DNA from: an uncultured Clostridia bacterium
GTDB lineage: Bacteria > Bacillota > Clostridia > TANB77 > CAG-508
NCBI GenBank assembly: GCA_934141605.1
Contig: CAKPCL010000005.1
Span: forward strand, 1-64,000
Direction: 5' to 3'
DNA length: 64,000 nt
Under the pieces are notes generated by a model that worked only from the letters and a program-made list of their open reading frames with translations, was not told where the DNA came from and made no database searches. A program made the translations under genes and the position numbers. This document shows positions 36,731 to 45,257 of the stretch, piece by piece (the first letter of the stretch is position 1; each line of letters starts with the position of its first letter).

Positions 36731-37315
36731 TCATTGTGGTTTTATCTGTGTTCCTGTTACAATTACATCAAAAGTATAATCATCTATTGCTTTTGCTTCC
36801 TTTGTGTCTAAAGCATCATTTTGTGCTATTTCTTCTGCTGTTGTTCCTGTTTCATATGGCCACTCCCATTCAATTGTTACTATTTCTTCTTTATTTTCTT
36901 GAATTGCATATATACTTCCTACAATTGTATTTCTTAAGTATCCTAAAGTTTTATATGTTTCTCCATTAAACTTAAATTTTAAATTACTTGGTTTTACTGA
37001 TTCATTTGCAAAATCTATGGTGTATAAAACTCCTGCATCTGAACCTGTGGCATCTAATTTGATTTGAAATTTTCCCGATGTTCCCGGTGCTATTTTTCCT
37101 TTTGCTAATGTAATATTGTTTATTGTTGAATTTAATGAAATAGTTTGCATTACTTCTTCGTTTTCATTTACTTTAAATTTCCAATTTGCAACTTCTGCTA
37201 CTCCATTTCCAGTTACTTTTGACATATATTTTGCATATGCCTGTCCTCCTATAAATGATACCAATACTATTGTAATGGCAATTATTGTTAATACTATTTT
37301 TGTTTTCTTTCTCAA
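36731..37315 (-). CDS. TasA/camelysin-like secreted protein, member A
   Basis: First gene of the four-gene cluster. Signal peptide TKIVLTIIAITIVLVSFIGG ending QAYAKYMSK, then a beta-sandwich-like domain with GNGVAEVANWKFKVNENEEV, IAPGTSGKFQIKLDATGSD and WEWPYETGTT. The leader layout and the size recall TasA/camelysin-type fibre subunits, whose leaders are cut by the SipW signal peptidase; no sipW is in the window. GGAGGA is almost fused to an ATG at 37321, so the TTG two codons later is the likelier start. A consensus promoter lies 114 bases upstream. Confidence 0.55.
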   Translation of the reverse strand: MRKKTKIVLTIIAITIVLVSFIGGQAYAKYMSKVTGNGVAEVANWKFKVNENEEVMQTISLNSTINNITLAKGKIAPGTSGKFQIKLDATGSDAGVLYTIDFANESVKPSNLKFKFNGETYKTLGYLRNTIVGSIYAIQENKEEIVTIEWEWPYETGTTAEEIAQNDALDTKEAKAIDDYTFDVIVTGTQIKPQ

Positions 37316-37428
37316 TAACATTCCTCCTTATTATTTAATTTTGTTTTTTTGGATTTTTTTAGATTTAAGCAAAGTTCGTTTGAACCGCTTTTTGAATTAA
37401 TTTATAAAAAATATGAAAATGTGATTAA

Positions 37429-37457
37429 ATTATACTTCCCATTTTCTCATTTGTCAA
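37429..37457 (-). promoter_or_regulatory. Promoter of the TasA-like cluster
   Basis: Minus strand TTGACA (37452-37457), 17-base spacer, TATAAT (37429-37434): a full SigA consensus, with a 100-base leader before the first gene. Confidence 0.8.
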
Positions 37458-37495
37458 TAAAAAGATTTCGACAAAATTCGACTTCAAATTATTTT

Positions 37496-37531
37496 TAAAA
37501 AGCCTGAATCGCTTTGAATTCAATGGCTTTA
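37496..37531 (-). terminator. Terminator after the YrzE-like gene
   Basis: Minus strand hairpin AAAGCCATTGAATTC.../...GAATTCAGGCTTT-like arms followed by a TTTTT tail, just beyond the stop at 37539. Confidence 0.55.
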
Positions 37532-37538
37532 TGTGTTT

Positions 37539-37925
37539 TTATTTTTTGTTTACTCCTATTATTCCTCCCAAAATTCCAAATACTATTCCTATTATAGCCA
37601 TTATAATAGATTGAGCATTTATTGAAAATTTCCAATTTAAAATACTTGACATTATATATATTACTAAAGTGTAAAATAATCCTATTATTGCACCGTTCAT
37701 TAATCCATTTTTCTTTATTTTAGTATTTTCTATTGAGCTTCCTACTAATATGCTTATTGCTGTTATTAGCATTGTTACTGGTTTTATTACATTTTCTCCT
37801 ACACTCGTATATGTTAATATTATTGCAAATATTATTAATGATATTATTGTTATAACTAATGAAATTCCAATTCCTTTTACTATTCTTGATATTGTATTAT
37901 TTTCTTTTACTTGCATTTTTTCCAT
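37539..37925 (-). CDS. TIGR04086 (YrzE) family membrane protein
   Basis: A 128-residue protein with four membrane helices. The VKGIGISLVITIISLIIFAI first helix, the NGLMNGAIIGLFYTLVIYIM third and the final GIVFGILGGIIGVN glycine-rich helix match TIGR04086/YrzE. Function unknown; the family is common in spore-forming Firmicutes. GGAGG lies about eight bases before the ATG. Confidence 0.85.
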   Translation of the reverse strand: MEKMQVKENNTISRIVKGIGISLVITIISLIIFAIILTYTSVGENVIKPVTMLITAISILVGSSIENTKIKKNGLMNGAIIGLFYTLVIYIMSSILNWKFSINAQSIIMAIIGIVFGILGGIIGVNKK

Positions 37926-38002
37926 AAACCTGCCTCCATAACTTTATTTACTTAATTATATTTTATTTTTTTATATTTATGATATTTTTTCGAAATTAGG
38001 GC

Positions 38003-38032
38003 TTGACAAATCTATAGTAAATGAGTTACAAT
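38003..38032 (+). promoter_or_regulatory. Promoter of the tRNA-His/tRNA-Gln operon
   Basis: TTGACA (38003-38008), 18-base spacer, TACAAT (38027-38032); the first tRNA begins 31 bases later. Confidence 0.8.
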
Positions 38033-38063
38033 AAGAAAGTGCCAAGACAAGCACGGAAACTAT

Positions 38064-38141
38064 GGTGGATGTAGCGTAGTTGGTTAACGCGCCAGTTTGT
38101 GGCACTGGAGACCGTGGGTTCGAGTCCCATCTTCCACCCCA
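38064..38141 (+). tRNA. tRNA-His(GUG)
   Basis: Starts with the extra G-1 opposite C73 that marks bacterial tRNA-His. D arm GCGTAGTTGGTTAACGC, anticodon loop TTGTGGC (GTG), T arm GTGGG/CCCAT with TTCGAGT, encoded CCA. One acceptor position (T6/T67) is a mismatch, which is odd but does not break the fold. Confidence 0.9.
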
Positions 38142-38158
38142 GTTTTAATTTAATATAT

Positions 38159-38233
38159 TGGACTGTAGCCAAGCGGTAAGGCACCAGACTTTGACTCTGG
38201 CATGCGCTAGTTCGAATCTAGCCAGTCCAGCCA
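38159..38233 (+). tRNA. tRNA-Gln(UUG)
   Basis: Acceptor TGGACTG/CAGTCCA, D arm AGCCAAGCGGTAAGGC, anticodon loop CTTTGAC (TTG), T loop TTCGAAT, encoded CCA. It is 17 bases after tRNA-His in the same operon. With the CUG isoacceptor at 34841 both Gln codons are covered. Confidence 0.95.
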
Positions 38234-38244
38234 ATTATTAAAAA

Positions 38245-38270
38245 GGAGCAGAATTACTGCTCCTTTTTTT
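38245..38270 (+). terminator. Terminator of the tRNA operon
   Basis: GGAGCAG/CTGCTCC with a 5-base loop and seven T residues. Its T tract and one arm also code for the last residues of the convergent spoIIID-like gene. Confidence 0.9.
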
Positions 38271-38502
38271 GACATCCAATATTTTTCTTTAGCTGTTTTT
38301 TTGCATCAATATATAATTTGATATTTCTATTTCTGTCGCCCAAAAGACAATGTACCAAAAATTCCAAATCTCTTTCAATTGTCTCCCGGGAAATATTAAA
38401 CTCCTCTCGAGTTTCCTTTATGGTATTGCCCTCAATTATAAACTCTGCTACTCCAACGGCCCGGTTATACCTTACTCTTTCCTTTTCGATATAACTTCTC
38501 AT
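38254..38502 (-). CDS. SpoIIID-like sporulation transcriptional regulator
   Basis: An 82-residue DNA-binding protein. The N-terminal MRSYIEKERVRYNRAVGVAE and the helix-turn-helix EGNTIKETREEFNISRETIE follow the SpoIIID pattern (a KERTIKIG start, VRVIAKEFGVSKSTVHKDL). SpoIIID is the mother-cell regulator of SigE-dependent genes. The SpoIIID basic C-terminal extension is partly replaced by KKQLKKNIGCQKKEQ, so this may be a paralogue rather than SpoIIID itself. GGAGG supports the start. Confidence 0.65.
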   Translation of the reverse strand: MRSYIEKERVRYNRAVGVAEFIIEGNTIKETREEFNISRETIERDLEFLVHCLLGDRNRNIKLYIDAKKQLKKNIGCQKKEQ

Positions 38503-38611
38503 ATTGTGTTCCTCCTAAAAAATATTGAGAATTACTAAAAATTCTTATATATATTATACAACATTTTTTATATTTTCTCAAGTATTTTTTGTATTATGTT
38601 ACCAATAATCA

Positions 38612-38640
38612 TTGACTTCTCAATAATAGGCTTGTATAAT
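38612..38640 (+). promoter_or_regulatory. Promoter of mutS2
   Basis: TTGACT (38612-38617), 17-base spacer, TATAAT (38635-38640), 34 bases before the start codon. Confidence 0.8.
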
Positions 38641-38674
38641 AAAAACATATAAATACACGAAAAGGAAAGAAAAA

Positions 38675-41035
38675 ATGAAAAACAAATACTTAGAAAAATT
38701 AGAATATTCAAAAATTTTAAGCATACTATCAAATTATGCTCAAACATATATTGGAAAAAACATGTGCCAAGCATTAACACCCTCAAGCCAAAAGAAAGAT
38801 GTGCAAAAAAGCTTAGCAGAAACAGAAGAAGCACTAAACATTTTATATAGATGTAACACTCCGCCCATCTCTGAAATTGCTGACAACACCAAAAATCTAA
38901 AAACAATTGAATCCTATGGTACACTTTCTATAAAATCAATTTTAGAATTAGCAAATATTTTAAAAATGTCTGACGAACTAAAAAAATATTTCTACAATGA
39001 TTTTTTAGATTCAAATGAATTCATATATTTAGCAGATATTTTTTCAAAGTTATATTCAAACAGTTCAATTATCGAAAAAATATCTTACAGCATAATTGAC
39101 GAAAATACAATTGATGATAGAGCCTCAAAAAATTTATCATCTATTCGTAAAAAACAAAAGAATATTGAACAAGATATAAAAGCAAAATTAAATACATTTT
39201 TGCACTCTTCAACATATTCAAAATATATTCAAGAAAATGTTATTACAATTAGAAATGATCGTTATGTAATACCTGTAAAAGATGAATATAGAAGCCAAAT
39301 TAAGGGATTTGTGCATGATGTATCAAGTTCTGGTTCAACTGTTTTTATTGAACCTATTTCAGTTTTTGAATTAAACAATGAGCTTACAAATTTAAAGATT
39401 GAAGAAAATTTAGAGATAGAAAAAATTTTGCAGGAATTAAGTAAATTATTTTATCCATATTCAAATGAAATAAAAGAAGATATTAAATGTATTGGAAAGC
39501 TTGATTTCGCTTTTGCCAAGGCTAAATATTCTAAAAACATAAATGGAATAACACCTAACATAAATGACAAAAAACAAATCATTTTAAAAGATGCCAAACA
39601 CCCTCTTTTAGACCCTAAAAAGGCCGTTCCAATTTCACTAGAATTAGGAACAACTTACAATACATTAGTTATAACAGGTCCAAATACTGGAGGAAAAACT
39701 GTAACTTTAAAGACAATTGGTCTATTAACAGCAATGGCTTGCAGTGGTCTTAATATTCCAGCTTCTAATAAATCATCACTTTATGTATTTGATAATATTT
39801 TTGCAGACATTGGTGATGACCAAAGTATTACTGAATCACTTAGTACATTTTCTGCCCATATGACAAATATTGTTGACATTGTAAAAAACTCAACAGAAAA
39901 TTCTTTAATTTTAGTTGATGAATTAGGCTCTGGAACAGACCCTGTTGAAGGAGCATCACTTGCAATTAGTATCTTAGATTATTTCAAAACAAAATCATCT
40001 ATAACAGTTGCTACAACTCACTATCAAGAATTAAAAAAATACGCATTAACAACTGACGGTTTTGAAAATGCTTCTGTTGAATTTGATATAAATACATTGT
40101 CACCTACATATCATCTTTTAATTGGTGTACCTGGAAAAAGTAATGCTTTTGAAATTAGCCAAAAGCTTGGATTACCAGTTTCTATAATAAATGAAGCAAA
40201 AATAAATCTTACTAAAAATGATATTGATTTTGAGGAATTGCTTAAAAATATTTATGATAATAAGTCTAAAATTGAAAATGAAAAATTAGAAATTTCTAAA
40301 AAACTAAAAGAAGTTTCAGAACTAAAAAAATCACTGGAACGCGACAATACAAAGCTTAATGAGCAAGAACGCGAAATTATTAACAATGCTAAAATAGAAG
40401 CTAGAAACATTTTATTAAATGCAAAAGAAGAAGCATCTTCTATTATTTCAAAAATGAAGAATTTAGCTAACTCAAGCAGTGATTTAAATAATTTAAGAAA
40501 TCAGCTAAATAAAGATATTAAAAATATTTCTTTAACTTCTTCTAATGAACAAGATAGTCCTTCAAAAAACTCATTAGATATAAAATATATTAAGCCAAAT
40601 ACAGAAGTTTTTGTAACTACTTTAGGTCAAAATGGTATTATAATGTCTAATATTTCTAAATCAAATGAAGTTCAAGTTCAAGTTGGAAGTATGAAAATGA
40701 GTATAAATATAAAGTATTTAGAAGAAGCAAAAAATTCTAATAAGAAAAATAATTCTTCTGTATCTTATGGTTCAATTTCTAAATCTAGAACTGCTAAAAC
40801 TGAAATAAATGTTATTGGTTTTAATGTTGATGAAGCTATTTTTGTTATTGATAAATTTTTAGATGATAGTTATTTAGCTAACTTACAGACTGTTAGAATT
40901 GTTCATGGCAAAGGTACTGGCAAGTTGCGTGAAGGAATTCATAAATTTTTGAAATCTAATTCTCATGTTAAGTCTTTTAGAATTGGCACTTTTGGTGAAG
41001 GTGAAATGGGAGTTACTGTTGTTGAATTAAAATAG
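38675..41035 (+). CDS. mutS2: Endonuclease MutS2
   Basis: MutS-family ATPase with a C-terminal Smr nuclease domain. In Firmicutes it limits homologous recombination and also rescues collided ribosomes (RqcU). It shows MutS core motifs ENVITIRNDRYVIPVKDEYR, HDVSSSGSTVFIEPISVFEL, Walker A ITGPNTGGKTVTLKTIGLL, LILVDELGSGTDPVEGASLA and TTHYQELKKYA; a coiled coil at about 520-620; and a Smr domain with VRIVHGKGTGKLREGIHKFL. 786 residues, normal. AAGGAAAG precedes the ATG, with a consensus promoter upstream. Confidence 0.97.
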   Translation: MKNKYLEKLEYSKILSILSNYAQTYIGKNMCQALTPSSQKKDVQKSLAETEEALNILYRCNTPPISEIADNTKNLKTIESYGTLSIKSILELANILKMSDELKKYFYNDFLDSNEFIYLADIFSKLYSNSSIIEKISYSIIDENTIDDRASKNLSSIRKKQKNIEQDIKAKLNTFLHSSTYSKYIQENVITIRNDRYVIPVKDEYRSQIKGFVHDVSSSGSTVFIEPISVFELNNELTNLKIEENLEIEKILQELSKLFYPYSNEIKEDIKCIGKLDFAFAKAKYSKNINGITPNINDKKQIILKDAKHPLLDPKKAVPISLELGTTYNTLVITGPNTGGKTVTLKTIGLLTAMACSGLNIPASNKSSLYVFDNIFADIGDDQSITESLSTFSAHMTNIVDIVKNSTENSLILVDELGSGTDPVEGASLAISILDYFKTKSSITVATTHYQELKKYALTTDGFENASVEFDINTLSPTYHLLIGVPGKSNAFEISQKLGLPVSIINEAKINLTKNDIDFEELLKNIYDNKSKIENEKLEISKKLKEVSELKKSLERDNTKLNEQEREIINNAKIEARNILLNAKEEASSIISKMKNLANSSSDLNNLRNQLNKDIKNISLTSSNEQDSPSKNSLDIKYIKPNTEVFVTTLGQNGIIMSNISKSNEVQVQVGSMKMSINIKYLEEAKNSNKKNNSSVSYGSISKSRTAKTEINVIGFNVDEAIFVIDKFLDDSYLANLQTVRIVHGKGTGKLREGIHKFLKSNSHVKSFRIGTFGEGEMGVTVVELK

Positions 41036-41056
41036 AGGGATTTTATTAGTATCCCT

Positions 41057-41566
41057 CTATTTTAACTCTATTTCTATTTTTTTATCTTCTTTTAATTCTA
41101 TTTTTCTATACTTAACACCGCAACAATCAAATAATTTTCTTGAAGCAATATTATTTTCAGAATTTGCGTACTTGTCAGACAAATAAATAACCTCTTTAAT
41201 TCCAGATTGAATAATAATCTTTGCACACTCATTGCATGGAAACAAATCTACATATATTTTTGCATTTTCTAAGTCTTTTTTATTTCCTCTAAAATTTAAA
41301 ACTGCATTTAGTTCAGCATGACATACATATGGATATTTTGTATCCAAATTAGCTCCTTCTCTCGCCCATGGAAATTCATCATCACAAAATCCATTTGGAG
41401 CTCCATTGTATCCAATTGACAAAATCCTATTGTCATTACTTACTATACATGCACCAACTTGTGTTGATGGGTCTTTACTTCTCATGGCTGATAATTTTGC
41501 TATTGCCATAAAATATTCTTCCCAATTTATATAGTTTTCTCTTTTTTTATTTATATTATTATCCAT
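41057..41566 (-). CDS. dCMP deaminase (ComEB family)
   Basis: Zinc-dependent deoxycytidylate deaminase making dUMP for thymidylate synthesis. Zinc and catalytic motifs: PYVCHAELNAVLNF (HAE) and VDLFPCNECAKIIIQSGI (PCxxC). The N-terminal DPSTQVGACIVSNDNRILSI/GYNGAPNGF is typical. 169 residues. GGAGG supports the start. It feeds the same pathway as thyX and folA 2.5 kb away. Confidence 0.95.
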   Translation of the reverse strand: MDNNINKKRENYINWEEYFMAIAKLSAMRSKDPSTQVGACIVSNDNRILSIGYNGAPNGFCDDEFPWAREGANLDTKYPYVCHAELNAVLNFRGNKKDLENAKIYVDLFPCNECAKIIIQSGIKEVIYLSDKYANSENNIASRKLFDCCGVKYRKIELKEDKKIEIELK

Positions 41567-41631
41567 ATAATATCCTCCTTATATGAACATATTACTATAT
41601 AAATAAAAAAATATCAATACCTAAATTTATT

Positions 41632-42630
41632 TTAAACAATGTACATTATTTCGTTATTAGGAAAATACTTTTTCATCTGTTCTCTTAAAAATATTTCACC
41701 ATCTACTCTATATTGATTTTTATACATGTACTTTCCTTTTCCTCTACCAGTCATTAAATCTTTATTATATAAATTTATTGCATTTGGAAAGGCTTCTTCA
41801 TTGATTTTGGTGTGAACAAAGCTGTATGTCATAAAAATAATTTCAAAAAATACATCTTTTTTTACCTTTTCTGTCAATTCTTCTGATAGTCTTTTTATTA
41901 GTTCTGAATATAGTTCTTTCCAATTTTCAACCATAATTACAGGTGCAATTAAAATTCCTATTTTATATCCTGCTTCTTTTAATTTATTTATTGCTTCTAT
42001 TCTTCCTTTTAGTCTTGATGTTCCGAATTCTACTTTATTTATAATTTGTTCTGGGTTTACACTTACTCTAATAGTTACTTTTCCTTGATGGTCTACATCT
42101 AATATATCATCTACCATGTCAAATTTTGTTGGAAATGTTAAGTGTCCCTTTGGTGAGTTTTTAAAATTTTCTATTGTCCATGGTAAGTTTCCTGTAATTG
42201 TGTTTTCTAAAATCAAATCACTGTTGCTTCCTATTTCAAAAGTTAAGTCTTTCTCTGATTTGTTTGCTACTTTTATTATTTTATCTAGCATTTGTTCTCT
42301 GTTTACAAATAGTCTTAAATATGCACATTTGTTATAATTACATACTAAATAGCAATACATGCATGCTGCTGTGCATCCTGATGATGTGTATGGCACTAAA
42401 TAGTCTGATGTTTTATGATTTTCTACAAATTTGTGTGTTTTTCTTACTCCTATTATTAGGTTTCTTTTCATGTCCATAAATTCTTTGTTTTGCTTTTTTC
42501 TCATTTCTTCTATATTATTATGGTTTTCTATTTCTACTTTTGGTATTTCTTTGTATTTTTCTAATAACTTTTTTCCTAATTCGTAGTTTTCAATTTCTTT
42601 TTCAAAATAAATAGCTTTAGGTTTAAACAT
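41632..42630 (-). CDS. splB: Spore photoproduct lyase (radical SAM)
   Basis: Radical SAM repair enzyme that reverses the spore photoproduct (5-thyminyl-5,6-dihydrothymine) during germination. The cluster motif CTAACMYCYL (CxxxCxxC) is within SSGCTAACMYCYLVCNY; other SPL family features are ERIGSNSD-like FEIGSNSDLILENTI and RVSVNPEQIINKVEFGTSRL. 332 residues, normal. GGAGTG lies before the ATG. It joins gpr, ytxC and the spoIIID-like gene as evidence for sporulation. Confidence 0.93.
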   Translation of the reverse strand: MFKPKAIYFEKEIENYELGKKLLEKYKEIPKVEIENHNNIEEMRKKQNKEFMDMKRNLIIGVRKTHKFVENHKTSDYLVPYTSSGCTAACMYCYLVCNYNKCAYLRLFVNREQMLDKIIKVANKSEKDLTFEIGSNSDLILENTITGNLPWTIENFKNSPKGHLTFPTKFDMVDDILDVDHQGKVTIRVSVNPEQIINKVEFGTSRLKGRIEAINKLKEAGYKIGILIAPVIMVENWKELYSELIKRLSEELTEKVKKDVFFEIIFMTYSFVHTKINEEAFPNAINLYNKDLMTGRGKGKYMYKNQYRVDGEIFLREQMKKYFPNNEIMYIV

Positions 42631-42679
42631 GTTTTTTCACTCCATTCATTAATTAGTTTAACCTAAAGCTTTTATTTTA

Positions 42680-42937
42680 TTATTTATTTTTAATCGTTTT
42701 ACTATCATAGTACAAATTTTCTGGTGCAATGTCTTCACCATTTTGCCACTCTACTGTAATTCCTGTTTCAGATATTTTTACATTTTTAAAATATTCATAA
42801 TCTTTTAATTTTTCATAAATTTTTTCATTAATATTTTGCTCCATATCTAATATTTTTTCTTCACCGTTTTCAAATTTTATATATAGTTTATATTTTTCTA
42901 ATGCTTTAACTTCAATTGGTTCTGGTACTATATACAT
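42680..42937 (-). CDS. DUF2442 protein
   Basis: An 85-residue DUF2442 protein (EVKALEKYKLYIKFENGEEK, ...VEWQNGEDIAPENLYYDS). In many genomes DUF2442 genes lie directly downstream of DUF4160 genes, as here (23 bases), and the pair behaves like a small toxin-antitoxin or mobile two-gene unit, though no function has been proved to my knowledge. GGGGGA precedes the ATG. Confidence 0.85.
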   Translation of the reverse strand: MYIVPEPIEVKALEKYKLYIKFENGEEKILDMEQNINEKIYEKLKDYEYFKNVKISETGITVEWQNGEDIAPENLYYDSKTIKNK

Positions 42938-42960
42938 ACATATTCCCCCTTTACCATTTA

Positions 42961-43227
42961 TTATTTTAATGGATCAATTTTGAAAAATTCACCTTGTTCT
43001 TGCATCAAATCCCATAAACTTTGTAATTCTTCTTTGTGAATAAGTATCCATGCTTCTACTAACTTTTGCTGTTTGTTAGGTAATTTTCCTTCTAAAATTA
43101 CTCCATTCAAATTATATACTGCTTTATATTCATTATATTTAACATGTATATGTTTCTGATTATGTGGTCCATCTTCTTTAAAAAACATTTGAATTATTAT
43201 ACCATAAAATTGTGAAATAATTGGCAA
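42961..43227 (-). CDS. DUF4160 protein
   Basis: An 88-residue DUF4160 protein: MPIISQFYGIIIQMFFKEDG, then HNQKHIHVKYNEYKAVYN with the conserved H..HIH.KY. The start is a TTG with GGTGGTGA upstream. It pairs with the DUF2442 gene. The conserved histidines suggest a metal or nucleic-acid enzyme, but this is inference. Confidence 0.85.
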   Translation of the reverse strand: MPIISQFYGIIIQMFFKEDGPHNQKHIHVKYNEYKAVYNLNGVILEGKLPNKQQKLVEAWILIHKEELQSLWDLMQEQGEFFKIDPLK

Positions 43228-43399
43228 TTTATCACCACCTTTATTATAACAACATTCCTTTTAATTTTCAATACTTGGAAATACTAATTGTAGATTTACA
43301 ATAGTCAAAACGAATAAAAACATCATTAATATACTCAAAAAAATCACTTTGTCAAGCAGTTTTCATCGCAAAATTCGACAAATACATACTATTTATAAT

Positions 43400-43429
43400 A
43401 AAAAAATTGATAACTTCAAATTATCAATT
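43400..43429 (-). terminator. Terminator after folA
   Basis: Minus strand ATTGATAA/TTATCAAT with a 7-base loop and six T residues. Confidence 0.75.
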
Positions 43430-43439
43430 CTTTTACATA

Positions 43440-43928
43440 TTATTTTCTAACATAAGTAATATACTCATAGTCAAAATCATTAACACCATCAGCTAAACCT
43501 TGTTCTCTAGAAACCTCTTGCCATATATTTTCATCTATTTTTGGAAATAACGCATCTCCTTCAAAATCTTTTTCTAATTGTGTAACATACATTTTTTTGC
43601 AATAAGGCATTAATAAGTTATAAATAATTGCTCCTCCTATTACAAAATGCTCTTCTTCGTCGTCCATATATGTTTGTAGTTCTAATAAAGAGTGAACTAC
43701 TTTTACATAGTCTGAATCTATATTAAAATCTGGATTTCTACTTAAAATTATATGCATTCTATCTGGAAGAATTCCTCCTAATGATTCAAATGTTTTTCTT
43801 CCCATTATTATTGTATGTCCTGTTGTTTTTTCTTTAAATCTTTTTAAATCATCTGGCAATTTCCAAAGCATACTATTATCTTTTCCTATTATATTATTTT
43901 TCGCTTTTGCTACTATTATACTTAACAT
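43440..43928 (-). CDS. folA: Dihydrofolate reductase
   Basis: NADPH-dependent reduction of dihydrofolate to THF. MLSIIVAKAKNNIIGKDNSM, LWKLPDDLKRFKEKTTGHTI, IMGRKTFESLGG.LPDR and FVIGGAIIYNLLMPYCKKMY are the standard motifs. 162 residues from the ATG at 43928, which has GGAG eight bases upstream; the frame is open upstream without support. It directly follows thyX. ThyX releases THF rather than DHF, so many thyX organisms lack folA; here both are kept side by side. Confidence 0.95.
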   Translation of the reverse strand: MLSIIVAKAKNNIIGKDNSMLWKLPDDLKRFKEKTTGHTIIMGRKTFESLGGILPDRMHIILSRNPDFNIDSDYVKVVHSLLELQTYMDDEEEHFVIGGAIIYNLLMPYCKKMYVTQLEKDFEGDALFPKIDENIWQEVSREQGLADGVNDFDYEYITYVRK

Positions 43929-43988
43929 TTCTTTTGCTCCTTTTATTATAATATGGAGAAAGCACACCGCTTTCCCCCTTTTAATATG

Positions 43989-45131
43989 CTAAATTTTTCT
44001 ATTCATAGCATTTTTTCCGCCAAAAATACATGGCGAATTGCACTTCCAGCCAGGAAATGTACATCTTGCACCTTTTGAATATGGAAGTAATTCATTTTCA
44101 ATAACTGAATTACCCTTTACTGCATCCAAATAGTTATTCATTGTTATTACTGTCTGTTCCATAATTTCAAGTTGTGCAGCTCCACACAAGCGCTCCGTAC
44201 ATTTCAAAATAAAATTCTCTAATGTACCTCTTTCATTTACTCTTACTAACATTCCCTGTGGATAATATTCTTTCAATGAAGAAATATCTTTTAACCATTC
44301 CTTTTCTAATTCTGTTCCCCTTATTATTCTTGGAACATAATATTCTGGTTTTTCAAGCAATGTCATTTCATATGCTAGTGTTCTATGTCTTTGTGCTTGA
44401 GCTAACTGTGCAAAACTTGCAAGATATGTAGTACTATAATTTTCTCCAAATTCTTCTACTCTATCTCTTTTTGCAAAAAGAGATAATTTTGTACCTTTTA
44501 CCCTTGGATTCAATTTTTCTACTTTTAAATCTGGCAATGCTTCTAAAAACTCTTTCATTGCACTCTTTAATTTTGTTGAAAACTCTGTTTCAGGCTCATA
44601 TTCAATGTAATCTTCAAACCAACTAATAATGAAGTTCAATTGTTCAAAACTAACTGTATACTCCATAATTGTTGCTGGTGTGAAAACACTAATCAAATAT
44701 CTAGCATTTTCCTGTGCCAATTTTTGAACCTTTTTTTCATCAAATTTTGGATATTCTTTACTTATTTCTTTTTTGTAAATCTCTATCCATTTCTCATATA
44801 AAATTTTTTCTTCTTCAGAAGGTTCCATTTTCGTATATCTTGCTGATTTTTCAGAAGTATTATATATCTTCTCATTATTTAAAATCATTGCAAGAATTTT
44901 TGGTATTCCCTCTAAAATAAGGTTGTAATGTGCATGGCCAAAAACACTGTGATGACCTGACTCCAAGTTTCCATTTGCTCTTCTTTGAGTTTTTTCTGGT
45001 AACTCTGCAAATAAAGTTTCTACCGTATCTGGCAAATAACAAATGCCTGCAGATTTTCCTGAAAAATCAATAGCTTCTTCTTTTGGTAATACATATCCTA
45101 CTTTTGTTGATGCAATAACTTTGATTTTCAT
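43989..45131 (-). CDS. thyX: FAD-dependent thymidylate synthase, tandem two-domain form
   Basis: ThyX methylates dUMP with methylene-THF and FADH2. The 380-residue length is nearly twice the usual 220-250, and two ThyX-like halves can be read. The first has HHSVFGHAHYNLILEGIPKI and SEKSARYTKM but lacks the RHR motif (ILNNEKIYN in its place). The second has FAQLAQAQRHRTLAYEM and YYVPRII and ends ARCTFPGWKCNSPC. Two half-active domains may form one site. The second ATG (45131) is chosen, with GGAG nine bases upstream, because the first ATG touches that site. Confidence 0.85.
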   Translation of the reverse strand: MKIKVIASTKVGYVLPKEEAIDFSGKSAGICYLPDTVETLFAELPEKTQRRANGNLESGHHSVFGHAHYNLILEGIPKILAMILNNEKIYNTSEKSARYTKMEPSEEEKILYEKWIEIYKKEISKEYPKFDEKKVQKLAQENARYLISVFTPATIMEYTVSFEQLNFIISWFEDYIEYEPETEFSTKLKSAMKEFLEALPDLKVEKLNPRVKGTKLSLFAKRDRVEEFGENYSTTYLASFAQLAQAQRHRTLAYEMTLLEKPEYYVPRIIRGTELEKEWLKDISSLKEYYPQGMLVRVNERGTLENFILKCTERLCGAAQLEIMEQTVITMNNYLDAVKGNSVIENELLPYSKGARCTFPGWKCNSPCIFGGKNAMNRKI

Positions 45132-45257
45132 TTGTGACATCTCCTTTTTAATATATTAAATATTGTTGGCTGCACTATTGCAACTTAAGTGCATTATAAC
45201 ATACAAAATCTCATTTTTCTACATTTTTTTAATATTTTCATAGATTTGCCACAACAA

